Source: Coprinellus micaceus (Eukaryota; Basidiomycota; Agaricomycetes; Agaricales; Psathyrellaceae). From it: a stretch of 64,000 nt of DNA. The notes beneath the pieces are model-generated. The model searched no databases. It saw only the letters and a list, made by a program, of their open reading frames with translations, and was not told the origin of the DNA. A program made the position numbers and the translations under genes. Shown piece by piece: positions 1 through 12,491 of this stretch. Location of the stretch: positions 2,604,001 to 2,668,000 of the forward strand of contig OX596342.1 of NCBI GenBank assembly GCA_951394405.1, read 5' to 3'. Each line of letters opens with the position of its first letter. Positions within the stretch are counted from its first letter, which is position 1.

Positions 1-2582
1 CAGCTCTACTTTCGCGAATCATTGTATTGTGAAGAATATGGGCGCAACTTGAAGAAGGCCAATCTCATAGTCATGTCCACAGAAATTGCCCGATGACGGC
101 CTGGAATTGCAAATTCAAGCATTGTCAATCCGCCGCCGTAATCCCCTTGATTGGACATGAGCCTGAGGGGGCCTACGAGTAGTATCAGCGAGGAATCTTC
201 AGTGGAGATGGACAGTCTTCTACCATAGTGGTGGACGACGGAGCCTATCGCGCTGAAGGTGGCCCAGCATGGTGACTACTGAGAGAGACACGAAGCTCAT
301 GAGACCAATTAGCCGAAATTTGCTGCATGAGCGGGGCTGCCAAGCTCATATCGCATCTGAAACGTGGGCAGCCTGCTCGCTGCCGAAGGTCGTCGGACCG
401 TAAGGAGTACCCACAGTTTTTGACGCCCGGCAATGTCCGTCGCGAGTCTCCCTACCTACCTACCTACCTACCCATACCCATTCCATGTTTGAATCGCCTT
501 TGTCACGGCTGCGTGCTGACGGGCAGGAGAGATCGGACCATCCTAAGAGATTTTAGGTGTCGCCGTTGCTCCACTATAGGTGTGCCTCATGTAACTAAGA
601 GCAGAGTCTGCCAGAAGGCATAGTCTGAGCGATGCATCGTACGGTTTAAGTGGGTGCCGCTTACTATAGTCAAACTTGGGATAGACCGCAGGCCTCGACG
701 TTTCAGCAAACCTCGCACAGGAGCCTGACTGCCGTTGGGTGGGGAGGATAGCAACGATCGCTGACTCCAGGCAGGCGGATGCTAAATACCAGGAGCTGAG
801 CTTGAAACAGATGATCGAAGCACAGCCATCATCGGCGGATCACGGTGTCCCGGATCAAAGCTGTTAATGACGCCGCTCGACTTGGCGCTGGCCTTGTCCG
901 ATGCCAAACGTTGAGGCTACTAGCACGCCTAGGCTTCCACCAGACGCCTTGGGACGGACCCCCCAAGTACCTTCAAGTTCACGATTGCCCATTGGGCGCC
1001 TTACATGAAGTATACAATATATCCGAAGTACAAAAGAATCCCGAAGCATACTCCAGACACAAAGGAAAGTCCTTTCCGATGAGAACAACTTCCAATTACG
1101 CTATCCGTATGCTCCGGTCTCAGCACCCAAACTTCGAGACACCCACGACGGTTTGCGATTATCATTGCCCACTCCCCAGTCGCATTGGAAGCCGGTAGCT
1201 GGGAGATCCTCGTAGAAGTAGCACCCAAAAATGAGCCGAGTTTGGACTCATAGGTTCCAGGGGTCTTCTCAGATGGGAAGTTTCGGGGCTGAGCATCGAG
1301 AGATGGACTATTCTCTTCTTCCTTGGGCTCTTCCGGGACAGGAGGAAGTGTTGAGGCTGGACCGTTGGGCTGGCGCAAGACTGGGTGGATTCCCCGATGA
1401 GGATTGGGGGACAACGGAGCCGTAGCTTGTTGGAGTAGCAAAGCTACTGTGGCCTACATAATACGGTGTTAGGCGTGTACAAGGCTATATCCGAAAACGC
1501 ACGACGTACCGCCGCGATCTGAGCCACCTGAGGGATCGATAGGCCACCGTCACGATGATCGTCAGATCCTGACGTGCGCGCCATAGACGGGGATACCATA
1601 GCGTTACTAGCAGTTGCTCCGTTTCCCAACACGGCTGACAACGATGTTGCAGGGCACGTTTTCCCGTGTCCTTTCATTGGTCTTCTGCATTTCGTACAAT
1701 GCGGTCAAGCCTTTGCCGTCGACTCCGACTCGTGTAGAGGTACTACGGCTGATTCCGGTGCTTGAGCTTGAGCGTCCATAGCTTCTGGCCGACGTCGCGC
1801 TAAAAGGAGGTAAAGGGGACCCACGGCAATGTGCAGGCCACAAGAAGGGCCACAAACCGACACTGGCTGCTGGGCCCTGGTCGCGAGTGCGGGGTATTTG
1901 AACACTGGACCACGTGAACGGTGACCACGGCGAGCAATATCCGGGTGTGGGTAGTCGCGCCATGATATTGAGCATTGAAATGGGGTCTCTTGACGATATC
2001 AATGGCCCAATGAACGGACAAAGAATTATGGCAGCGCCCCCTCGCTGGGTTCTACGGAGCTGCTTCAACATACCAAATGTCAACAATCATCAGATGTTCG
2101 TATCAGGTATATGGGATTGGTTTCATGGAGTACACCGTAATGAAGAGATATGAGAGTCTGTGACAGTTCAGGAGTCCGAATTGAAGGCTTATCTGTAGAT
2201 TAACCTAGTGGGATACCACCGTAGATCCGCCGTTTCCTTAGGATCATTTCGTGGACATGGCCGAATGCTCTCCGCCTGCGACGAGCTTTATCGCCAACCC
2301 TATCTTCCCGAGGGATGATCTCCCAGAGCCCGGCGCGACTACCTCTGGCCGCTGCCGAAGGTTTGAGACTCTTGTGAACAGATAGCGTTCGAAGACTGGC
2401 TCTGGGAGAGGGGAGTATCGTTTAATGTACTCCAGAGACCTTCATTTATCAGTCGCCTGCGCTCCTTGATTTTGGCTATCACTGACTCCCCATGGACGGG
2501 GCGAGCATGATTGACGCGGGTTGGAAATACTTGCCTGTGAGCGTGGTGGGGCGCACGGGTCGTTAGTCTTCGCTACGGACTA
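1..2582. other. Gene-free left flank
   Basis: I see no gene that can be supported here. The open frames are short, overlap on both strands, and lack splice-linked continuations or recognisable motifs. The only distinct element is a small CCTA tetranucleotide run at 451-470. The stretch may be decayed intergenic DNA. Confidence 0.5.
451..470. repeat. CCTA microsatellite
   Basis: Five perfect copies of the tetranucleotide CCTA in tandem, followed by degenerate C/T/A sequence. A simple repeat with no evident function. Confidence 0.9.
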
Positions 2583-3946
2583 TTATGGCCAATATGGAAC
2601 GTACTGGTTCCACCACTGGAGGAGCACTGCGACCTCAACGGCCTCGTTCTCATCCTCGAGCAGGTCGATGACAAGATTGTAAAAGAACTCGGAATCCGTC
2701 ACGAGGTCGGTCCTCGAGAAGACGGCGGAAGAGCTGAGCGAGAACCGGACCTATCGCACACACGCATTACTCAGTAGGATGACTTCACACCAATGTTGAA
2801 GAGAAGTTGTAACACCTACCTGAGTCGCAACATAGGCAAGAGAGGCGATCGTGACAGAGGTCATCCCGTGAATTCGGGCGTTGCTTGATCGAGTGGCCCT
2901 GGCGACATCACCGTCGACTGAGCTGGGAGAGGTAAAGACGTGCCTGTAAGCCTATGAGAAATGGTTAGTAACGATGCCTTGAAACTGGCCACTTCAACCC
3001 AGCCGACCTTAAGGAGTAGCGTACTCCGGAACAGCCCATCCCAAGGGTCCCTCGAGTTGTATAGGTATCCTTTGTACAGAAAGCGTGGCCAGAGGTCACC
3101 TGAGGGTGTGAGATGGCCACTGGCCAAGTCTCGACGTATTCTGGGTGGCCCGTGCTTTCAGTATTGGCGAAAATAGGGCAATGGATGACTTACTTTTCGT
3201 CATTCCAATCTAGATTCACTGGACATAACAACTCTCCGGTTCTCTCATGGTGAAAGCCTCGGTCCGCCTTGACGTTTCTCTGGATTGGAGGGGAGAGATA
3301 CTGTTTCTCCGGGGTGATCCAATCCACGACGGCTGACTTGAGAGATTTCGTGTCGTCAGATCGTGCGGAGGATATTCCCTTTGAGATCTGGGTACTATAC
3401 GTGAGAGAGAACAGGAATGGAACCAACTGGATCGCCCACCATCTCAGAGACATAGTGAATGTCATTCTCGGAGCCTGTGTTCAGCCGTTCCTCGAGACCC
3501 GGGGATAGAGAAAGTAAGGCTTTGTATAGGTCATGCTCGGAAGCCTCGCTGTCAACCTCGTCAAACAGTGAGCTGAAGCTGAAAGAAATCCCTGGGCGGT
3601 ACCTAGGGGTTAAGTCTTCCGTTGAAATGCGTCCCAATTCTAGTTGCATGGTTCTGGTGAGTCCGTTGGTAATCAAGGTATTGATTCTACAGAAGGTTCG
3701 GATAGTCCTGCCGAAGTGGCGTCCGTGTCCGACGAGCGGGTCAGCCCTCGCGCTATTGAAAAGCATGCCTATATCAGCGACATGTGCGCTTACCACATGG
3801 AGCGGAACGCACTGCTTCTGTCGAGGCCCCCATCCTACTGCGCAATGGGCATCGCAGGGGCGTTTTCGGGAAGACGTTGTTGAAGTTGTGTCCTGCTGTT
3901 GTTGCGGAGGCTGATTCTCTTTCCCGGTGAGAGGGCTATTGACCAT
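2583..3946 (-). CDS. DUF6698-type protein, five exons
   Basis: Phase-consistent model: exons 3946-3440, 3387-3194, 3140-3008, 2951-2820 and 2750-2583, 377 residues, stop TAA. Every intron has GT...AG ends and is 52-69 bases long. The N-terminus is polar and Gln/Ser-rich (about residues 1-30). A stretch containing GRTIRTFCRINTLITNGL follows. The most diagnostic blocks are ARSDDTKSLK, DRGFHHERTGELLCP, WPRFLYKGYLYN with DPWDGL, and a C-terminal YVATQ/VRF...DSEFFYN...LQWWNQ. From memory these match the DUF6698 family that is expanded in Agaricomycetes and has no known biochemical role. I see no signal peptide or membrane segment. The gene is complete and undamaged. The assignment is by motif recognition; the function is unknown. 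Confidence 0.8.
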
Positions 3947-4966
3947 CGCGGCGTGGACGATCAGGTTGCGTTGGCGTTGGTATCTTCGTCCGGGGGGTGA
4001 TGTCTAAATGAAGGAGGAGTTTGCCTTGGCTTGGTGTTGAAATCGAACCCTTTAACCAATTCGATGGAGATGGCTGTGCCGCTCTCTATCATATCCTACC
4101 TGTAATAAGCAGTTCAGCGCTCATCCCTGAATTAATATTCAAAGGAACGGGATAGGCCCTGGAATCCTGGTCAAATATCTACCTTAGTTAACGGTTGATA
4201 ACTTGATATACCTAGTGACTGCAGGGTTATAAGGTATGAGTATGAGCAATAAACACCGCCTCGAGACGTATCTAACCATTGTGGTTGGCCAGCTTGCGAC
4301 TGGCACGCACGGCCTCATCTCCGGGCCAAATTTGGGGCGCTCGAGCAGCATACCAGAATTGCTGGAGAAAGAACGCGGAGGGTGAGCCCGATGGTGCGTC
4401 CCAAGGTGGACAGAGTCTTTGCCGAAGCGTCCTTGCCTTGAAGGGGAACTCAGCGAACGAATTCTGGGCGGAATTTGGAAGGAGGGGGGATAGGGGAGAA
4501 ACGGGAGGAAGGGAGATGCGAGCATACCTTCAGGTCGGTCGTGGTCTTCGTTAGCCTTCTCCGAGGTCCCCCTCCCCCCCGGCGGTCGCTATTATCCCCC
4601 CAACCCGCCAGGCGTGTTGGGTATTGGACCGGGATCCAGAAGCTGGTGGAAGCGGCGCAAGGATGCAATTCAAGTTTGTAAAGGGGGCCGTAGCCTGATG
4701 GTGGCGGCGAGACATAGCTAATCAGCACACGAAATAAATAAATAACCTCGAACTCGAGCATCGAGTTGGGCGCTGTACACAAGTGGGCATATATTCGCCC
4801 AAACGCAAGAGAAACAGGGATGTCGACGTTATAATCAGTGCCAAGAAGGGTCCACGTTTGGTGGAGTGTCAATATCTACAAAGTTCGAGGGAAGTCCATG
4901 ATAGCATATACTAGGAATGTCTATATTTCAGAAAGGATCCAACCCACCTAGCCCTTGTCCTCCTCA
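3947..4966. other. Intergenic, no gene seen
   Basis: About 1 kb between two minus-strand genes. Open frames here are short and shadow each other on opposite strands. No repeat, RNA gene or strong core-promoter element was recognised. Confidence 0.4.
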
Positions 4967-7105
4967 TCACGTCACTACGTCCGGCGCCGTACCGCTGCCG
5001 CTAGCGTGAGGTGGATAGAGGGACGTCATAGGAAGCAAGGTCCCGAAGTCGTTCGCACTCAGGGGCACAGGAGCGAAATTACTGATCACCTCCGTCAGGC
5101 GCCGCTTGACGAAGGCCGCATACTGACTCGCGCCAGTCCACCAAGTCGCGGCGTAGTGTCGTTCAGGCTCTTCAAACCTGAAACGACCCGGAATAAGGTC
5201 ACAAATCATACGGGGGCAGAAACAGAAGCCATCGTAGGCTCCTGAGTCCGCGTTCTTGTGCTTGCGACAGGGAATGACTTTGCCGCGCTGAATAACGGAC
5301 TCGATGTCGGGCTGGCAGTCCTTCTCTTCTGGCCTTCGGGGTCGAATCTCTTTCCGCGCCGCATCGTCAAACAACTCATCTATCGCCTTCGTAAGGGACG
5401 TCAAATTGGTCATGAGGCCTCGGATGAGGGTATCAGAGCGTTGTTCTTGATACCGCAGTCGGTTGAGCTCGTCGACTAGAGCACCATTCGACATGTTCTC
5501 TCCGGGTTGATGGATTCGTGTGGGTCTGTCGTTGTCGCGTGGGGGCGCTTCCTTTGCCTTGCGCTCGGCGGCGGGAGTTTGAACTCGGCGTTGGGGAGAG
5601 AAGCCGAACTCCTTGGGTGGAACGGGAGGGGGCGGGTTGTCCGACTCGGAGTTGTCGCTCCGATCGGCGGGGTATGGCGTTATAACGCTGGCTGCCACGA
5701 GAGCAGCGTCCATTGGGGACGCCTCGAAGCTCTCGCGCCTATTGGGGGTGAACGTTTCGGATGGAGTTTGAACTTGGCGACGAGGGGAGGCAGAAGAGGG
5801 AGTTTGTGGAGTCGTGGGGGTCGAGGCGGCCATATGTCGACCATGGGCGCGGGTCAAGTTGTTGCCCCCGCGAGCTAACGCTGGGCGACTCGAGGCTGAG
5901 GCATGCGGTGAGGCCGGCAAGGAGGGAGTTGGGCGTGTTGGCGCGGGTAGCAATATTCCCGCCCGAGCTCGCTGCTGCCAAGGATTCAGACCTTGAACTC
6001 CATCGGGCATCCATGAATTTGGATGGGTATCTCTGGTAACATCGTGAACAATTTCGACGAGTTTCTGTAGATCCATCTCCGATTAGAACAGGAAGGACAA
6101 AATCGGCGATACTCGAATACATACCTCATCATCAGAGGTGATGGGGTCGGCGCCTAATGGCGATGGGAAGTAAGGTGCCGACTCGGAGGCAACGTTGTGC
6201 GGGCTGGACGAAATTGAGGGGTCGGGAGAGTGTTGCAGTGAGTCGTAGGGCGGAGCCGCAGAGGGTGACGTGGCTCTGGGGCTCGGAGGCAGAGGTGGAT
6301 AGGGAGGAGGGGTCCAGCCCGAGGCATGGGGTGAAGGTAACTGTGGGGAGGACGCATTGGGTGCGCGGGGCCGTGGCGAAGGGCTTGGGAGGGTGCTGGG
6401 CTGTGACCCGGATGGGTAAGAACTGCTAATCGAACGAGACGAGAGACGAGGGGGAACTGGTGGCTGCGAGGGCGGTTGGGCATTGTTGCGACTTCGGGGT
6501 GCAGCAGAGGCGTCAGATCGTGGACTTGCAGGACTTGAAGGTGCAGTGACGGCGCGGTTTTGCTGTGGCCTAGAGCTTGAAGGGGTGCTCGGGAGTGCGC
6601 GAGTCGTAGTTCTGAGTCTATGGGGGCTAGAAAGACGGGTGTATTTGTTTCTGCCAGTGGAGTCTGTTAGATGAGGGTGTCTCGAGGGTACATATAACTG
6701 AACGGTGACCCACAAGGCATGCTTTAAGTCAGTAAAGGCCTCTTCGGTAGTATCGAGGCCCTCCAAGAGCTGGAGGGCTTGGGCGACATGGTTGCCGAGG
6801 GCCTGCTCGGTGCCGTCCTGCGAAACGCTTGGCGGGGTTTGTAGATGGGTTGGGCGCTAAGGATGTCGATGATCTCCGTTCTCTGATATAACTCAAAAAT
6901 GACTCACAATAGTAGGATCTTCATCCTCGTAGGCGTCAGCGGAGTCGTTGGTGTTCGTATAGTAAGAAGCTTGCGTGTAGAATGTTGCGGCTTCTGTGCG
7001 AAAGCCGTCAGCTGATGTCGGACCTAGGCCACGAGCCGAGGCGCGATCGCATGAACCAAAAGGGGACAAACCTTGATGCGCTTGGTTTTGGGGCTGATGC
7101 GGCAT
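4967..7105 (-). CDS. Pro/Ser-rich hypothetical protein, three exons
   Basis: Exons 7105-6908, 6856-6125 and 6064-4967, joined by introns of 51 and 60 bases that are both phase 0; 675 residues if the ATG at 7105 is the start. The frame is open upstream to about 7168, so a further 5' exon is possible. The first two thirds are low-complexity Pro/Ser/Arg sequence, probably disordered. A helical, coiled-coil-like segment follows (NRLRYQEQRSDTLIRGLM, roughly residue 500). Next comes a Cys/His-containing patch (CRKHKN...CFCPRMIC) and an aromatic C-terminal region with RHYAATWW. I do not recognise the family. The overall shape, a long disordered N-terminus with a short ordered C-terminus, fits a regulatory or scaffold protein, or a gag-like relic; this is inference only. 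Confidence 0.5.
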
Positions 7106-9190
7106 GGCAGTCTGAGCGGGCACGGGTGTTCGTTGGGCTGGAGTGGGTTGACTGAAAGGAATCTTCAAGTGAGATTTGAAGTCCAGACGACTCTATTATA
7201 TGGAATCCTTGCAGGGCAACGCTTCGAGCTTATTTCCTCAGCTCCTCGATGTGATGCCTCTTTGCCCAATATTAGGCGCTCGAATTTGAAAAGACTCGGT
7301 TACCCGCCCCCGCCAAAGTCTGTTCCAAAAGGTTGCGAGCGGTATCACCCTCTCAAACTAGGAAAGTAATAAGCTCTTCTAGGAGCGCAGGATTCCAGGG
7401 TGCTTGCGAGGCACCTCATGACGCCCCAGAATCAGGAATACAGTGCGAACGCACCGGCCACGTTGCGCCGGGCTGTGCGATCCTTATCGCTATGCCATAA
7501 ATTTGCAATAGACCAGCTAATGCATGCTTATTCCAATTGCTATCTTGTATCCCTTGCGTTCGGTGACCTCTGGCTATTAGAAGGCCGTGTACACAGGTTG
7601 GTCGTCTTACATTAAAGCAGCGTTGCCGGGCTCCATGGGATACGCTGCACTAACCCATGAATAGCGGCGCACGATGCCCGTCTGCGAGTCCCTGTTCAGA
7701 AGACAAAAAGTTTTTTTGAATGGCCGAAAGCAGCGGCTAACTCGGAACCAACACAGGTTATGATCGCTGGGCCTCGTCGCGCAGGTCATTGTTCAATCCT
7801 ACTACTTAGTAGTGGCCATTTCAAGTTCATGAACGACCGCCAGCGAATGCAATGTTCACGCTGCTCACTCCATTCTTGTAATATGGCCTGATGGTAGCGA
7901 AGGCCCTCCCATTACTCAGTGGATTAGTCGGTATCGATCAAGTTGGCGCTGTGGACGGAACTAATCCTCATTCCATTCGGATCCTCTAAAGATACTGCCT
8001 CAACGCAGCACCATAGGAGAGGCTGCCTTAGATGGCTATGATCATTAGGTTTGTTTCGTCCGTTCGGTTGCTTCCTGTGACCCGAGAACTCCAGGGATGA
8101 AGTGGGGATGAAAATTGGGTATATACAGCTCCTGACCCCCGTCGAATTGTCACAGAATCAATATTTACCGCTGGAACGGCCGCTGGAGGAGGCCGCCGCT
8201 GCACTCCAGCCAACCCATCGGGAGTGTATGGTACGCGTCAGATGGTTCGCGCTTCGGGATGATTGTATATCGGCGCACACTTTAAGCGCCCATCGGCAGA
8301 CTCGTGCCCCATCAATGTGAGATGCCAAGTGACGCATGATGTGACTCCTGCCAGTGTGACTCTGCCAATTGCAGTCCCTTTCGACGATTCCTCAACATCG
8401 TGGTATAATATCTCGGTTAAAAGGAGCGGATGTCGCGCTGCAGCTCGGGAGCTTGCCAGTGAGCAGTCAAAGGCAATCGTTGCTTCAGATATGAAACGGT
8501 TCAGCGGTTGACAGGCCTAGCAGGTTGGGTTTTGCAGTGTGTACATTCGAACGACCTGATCAAGGGGAAGCACCAATGAAAACTCGTGAGGACGTTATCT
8601 CCTGTTCTGAAGTGCTCATAGTATGAGGAACATAGGCACACTAGGCGATCCATGCCCAGGTCGAGCGTAGAAAGCTCAAATGAGGCTCGACGGCGGGCCT
8701 CCTCGGCTACGTCGCGACTACTCATCCCCCGGGAATCGACTTCATCTTCGGGTAGACTACATTGCCCCTGGCAGACTTTGTGACGAATGAATGTTGGCCA
8801 TCGCCTCACGTCTCGTTCACGCCTCGTGATTGCCCTTAGACCAATCCTGAACTTCGCAACAGCTGCAAGGGTCAAATGCTCCACCCTTGAGCGGTCGTAT
8901 TTCTTGACGGATTTACTAGTTGTAAAGGTGGGGTTTCATGGATCACGCTCAGTGGTGAGTTACGACCTTTGGATCCATATAACCCACTCCTTTCAATCAT
9001 ACCCACACTTGTAGTAGCTTCCGTTCGAGCACGACATTCGGTGTCGGACCAAATGGTGGCCCCTCCTTGGACGCTGGCGCCCACCGGCGCTTATAAATAG
9101 TGTGACCATTCTGCTAGGACTCTACTTGTGTCAACTTCCTCTCCAGCTAATCGTAGGTTTGAATGTATTTACACAAGGTCAGTGAGGCAA
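7106..9190. other. Intergenic, no gene seen
   Basis: About 2 kb with only short, mutually shadowing open frames. No exon chain could be built on either strand. Confidence 0.4.
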
Positions 9191-9191
9191 G

Positions 9192-9412
9192 GATCATCGA
9201 GGAGTGACGGCGCATCGCATTCGGACCACCGTTCCGCCTGGGGGCGAACGTATCGTGTCGAATGTCCAAGTCGCGTTCCGTCTTAGGGGCGAACGCGTTG
9301 ACTCCACAGGGTAACGTGCATACCACGTTACTCCTGACTCTCTACGGTCTCACTACCAGTGAGCACCCCATCGCCTTTTCTATCTGTCGCCGTCATAACG
9401 AGATATTCTTCG
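9192..9412. repeat. Dispersed repeat R2, copy 1, with conserved palindrome
   Basis: Shares blocks in the same order with 32227-32396: a start block TCGAGGAGTGACGGC, a central GAACGCG-x-GACTCCA, the palindrome GTAACGTG...CACGTTAC (arms 9311-9318 and 9324-9331), and an end block CGCCGTCA-AACGAGATA. The rest has diverged. Copy 1 also carries an internal duplication of the GGGGCGAACG block. It is probably a decayed non-coding mobile element; the class is unknown. Confidence 0.65.
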
Positions 9413-9413
9413 C

Positions 9414-9440
9414 TAGTAGTAGTAGTAGTAGTAGTAGTAG
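9414..9440. repeat. TAG trinucleotide microsatellite
   Basis: Nine perfect TAG units directly after repeat R2. It creates poly-Ser or poly-Val frames that look like ORFs but are not genes. Confidence 0.95.
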
Positions 9441-10589
9441 CTAAACTCCCTTTTACATCTGAAGCCTCATCATTGGCCCGATTTAAATATTTAATCTTTT
9501 CCACGACACACTCGATACGTGTCCGGGGCCGTTGTGCGAAGGGTGCAAGGTACAAGTGACACAGTCAGATGATCAGTATGATTGACCTGTGCCGTTGGGA
9601 GGGAGGCGGGGGGATTCTGCTCATCGTGCTGCGCCAGGGGTACTTCGAAGTGCCAAATGATCCCTTGTTGGCTCTCATCTCTGGCCGTGGTCTGCTTGGT
9701 TCGGAGAATCAGCATGCAAACTGCGACATCCTCCTCCTCGCAGGAAAAGTACGACGGGCTGAGGGTCGCGGGACACGCGTAGTAGATATGGGAATCTCAG
9801 ACTCTCAGAGACTCACCATTGGTAAGTTTGCATGGTGAGTCGGAAGTGTCCACTGCTCGCAAGAACCCGCCATGAGATACTCGGAAGCTTGGCGGGTGTG
9901 ATATCTCATTCGGTGAAAGGAGTCGCGGTTTGAGCTCCTTGATAACGTTGCGCGATTATAAGAGTCTTCAATCGATGAGGCCTCTCTGAACTAGGGAACA
10001 TCACGGGCACCACCCTCATGATCCGAGCCGGCTAGGAGTCGGCACAAAATGTTCATTAGTCCGTGCTCATCAGATCTCGGCCCTGAATATTGTGTCTCAG
10101 GTAAGGAAAAGGGGGGTTTTTTGAGGAGGTGAAGCCCAGTAAATACTACATTGGGCCTCTGGTTGGCCGAGAATAGGTCAATATAGGACTCCCATTTGCC
10201 TTAATTCTTCCTATTAATGGAGCCGGACGGAGACCGTGAGTGCCCTGGACCCAACACTGCTGTGGGCAAACTCTTGAATTGGCGCGGGAGTGTCTTATAA
10301 GCACACGTCATTCCACCGGGGGGCAGCCATAAGGCTGCAGTTTGGCACCATTCTTCCCCTCTCCCTTCTCATCGGTCGCAAGGCAGCGTTGCTGAAGCAC
10401 TCACACTATGATGCACAACGCTCTTCAACTCAACGAGATCGATTTAAGTGATCCTTTTGGTTGCTTGCAGGGCTCCTCGTAAGTGTCGCGGAGCATAAGG
10501 GGCCACCCCCTAACTTTCCACACTCTCCGACCGGGCGCTTCTTCGTCCTACATTCACGGGCTGACTTGGTTTCCCCTCCGCTCAAACAT
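9441..10589. other. Intergenic, no gene seen
   Basis: No supportable gene. Short overlapping frames only. Confidence 0.4.
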
Positions 10590-10599
10590 CTAGGCTTCA

Positions 10600-11151
10600 C
10601 CCTCCCAGCATTGCAAAGATCAATCCCAAGCTACAGTCTCTACCCCCCTTATCGATTCCACTACCGAATTTCGACGAACCAGATGAGGAGGCTCCAGACA
10701 GCCCTCCACCGTCTTCCACCTATGGTGTCGCCCATTATACCTTCGAAAAGGTTGCAACTGCGATTTGCATGTACCGCGTCGCCATGCTCAACTTTGAAGC
10801 GTCAAACGCCTATCAAGTCGAAACGAACAGGAAAGCCGTGAACAAGACAGTGAAGACCCTCTATGACATATTCGACCACTATGACTACCTATCCGAACTA
10901 ACTCGCCAACTGGTTGGTGTTTTCCTGAAGGAACTTTACTTTGAGAGTCAGTCAAGCATTTGTCCTCATGAATAGTAACTTACTCTCAGGCCCCGGGTTA
11001 CAGGTACAAAGGGGAAGAAGACAGACACCCAATCCCCCCCTACCCAATCCCAGCCCGCATCCTAGACCATGCGCTCGAGGCTGCAACGAGCGGTTCAATT
11101 TTCTCCAGCCACGGAATACACCTCTCTGATAGGCACCAACCCGAGCGCATT
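10600..11151 (+). pseudogene. Fragment of an unrecognised protein gene
   Basis: A coding-like frame runs from about 10600 to 10937. It contains YTFEKVATAICMYRVAMLNF, then NRKAVNKTVKTLYDIFDHYDYLSELTRQLVGVFLKELYFE. A second coding-like block lies at 10989-11151 (ARILDHALEAATSGSIFSSHG, then a stop). The donor GTCAGT near 10938 and the acceptor at about 10988 look real, but joining them leaves the second block out of frame by one base. No start codon or upstream exon could be placed. I read this as a truncated, frame-damaged copy of a conserved fungal gene. An alternative is a real gene with an unusual splice that I missed. Confidence 0.4.
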
Positions 11152-12491
11152 GCAAGGAGATCTTGACAAAGGGGAGGTTGGGGAGGGATGCGCGGACGCT
11201 GTGAGTTACGGTATATGGAGCGTGAATGTTGCCCGAGGACCCCGCGAGTGTTCGCAGTCTCCCCCTCCTTTTGCTGATACGCATTCAAGTTGGGGTAGTA
11301 GATCCTTTCCAAGATGATACGAACAGTATGTACCTTATTTTCGATTCAATCCCATTTAAACGCGCGCCATGACCCCAGGGGTGTACATCTTGAGAGGCGC
11401 TAGCCAGCACATGGCAGGTGCCACTTGGAGACATAGGTGAATGAGAAACAGAGAATTCAAGACGTTGAACAGGCATTCCAGACATCTCTAGCTTGAGCCC
11501 TCATGCCGGATCGAGAGCATGACGGTTGCAGTGCGTACTCCTTGACTCGGAAGTTGACATCTCGGTGGCTCTATCGGCATGGAAGCGTTGCGACCAGGAG
11601 GATGGTGAGCTCTGGTGGGTCTCGAAATCCCGAGATGCCCCACGTTCGATCCATTGCAGGACCGCTTAGCAGACGGACGGACGGCAGCCTGAGGGAACCA
11701 ACGAGGCACGACAAAGCTCAAAGACCCAGAGTCCTTTCACTTTGTTTGACAGTAAGCGAGGTACCAGTGGCCGTGACGGTCTGGCGTGGTCTGGCGAACG
11801 AGATCCCAGGCCTACAGGTACTAGTAGTCCTCTCCCAATACCGTTGGATGCCAGGTACAATCTGTCTCGTGGTTTGTTCCAGTGCTGCCAGTAATTTGGT
11901 GATATCCACCGAGGCTGAACCTAAGTTGAGATCTGAGGTTTCGCCAGCAAAGGCCCCTTGCAACATGCTCAGGCTGGAAGGATCCCGGGCGCAGACTGCT
12001 CACTGCAGGAGACGGCCCGGGTAGTAACTGTGAACCTGGCGGAGTGTCAATGATTGTATTTGAGCTCCGATGAGCCTGCGTCCATATGGACCAACAAAGC
12101 CAATTGCCGGCGGCTGCTGCACTGCACTGCACCATCGACCGAGACGGAGCCGCCTATCTGGGCCATCGACGCCGCCAGGTCCGGCAGGTCCCCGAATTTA
12201 GGTACGCACAAGACGCATTCGGGATCGAGCACCCGGCATGTTGGCTCGACAGTGCTCGGCCAGCATGCTCGGCCCATCGCTCTCTAACCCTTCAACTCTG
12301 ACCCACCGTCCCTAGCTTTCAGACTCGTCGAAAACAGGCTCTTCGATCGACTGCAATACTCTCCCCATAGATCGGAAATTTCAAGGCCTATTTACAAACG
12401 AATATATACAAGGTACGAAAGCCGGAAAGGTCCAATGTCTGTCCGAGTCCGCGATTGTCCCGTTCTCCCACAGTAAGAAATACCGCGCCAC
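11152..12491. other. Intergenic, no gene seen
   Basis: Open frames on both strands overlap one another without recognisable motifs. I see nothing that can be called. Confidence 0.4.

Noticed and set aside
451..470. Short regular repeats as a possible CRISPR array
   Set aside because: Units are 4 bases with no spacers; this and the TAG run at 9414-9440 are microsatellites, and the genome is eukaryotic.
5507..6483. Gly/Arg-rich plus-strand ORFs
   Set aside because: They mirror the Pro/Ser-rich minus-strand gene and carry no independent support.
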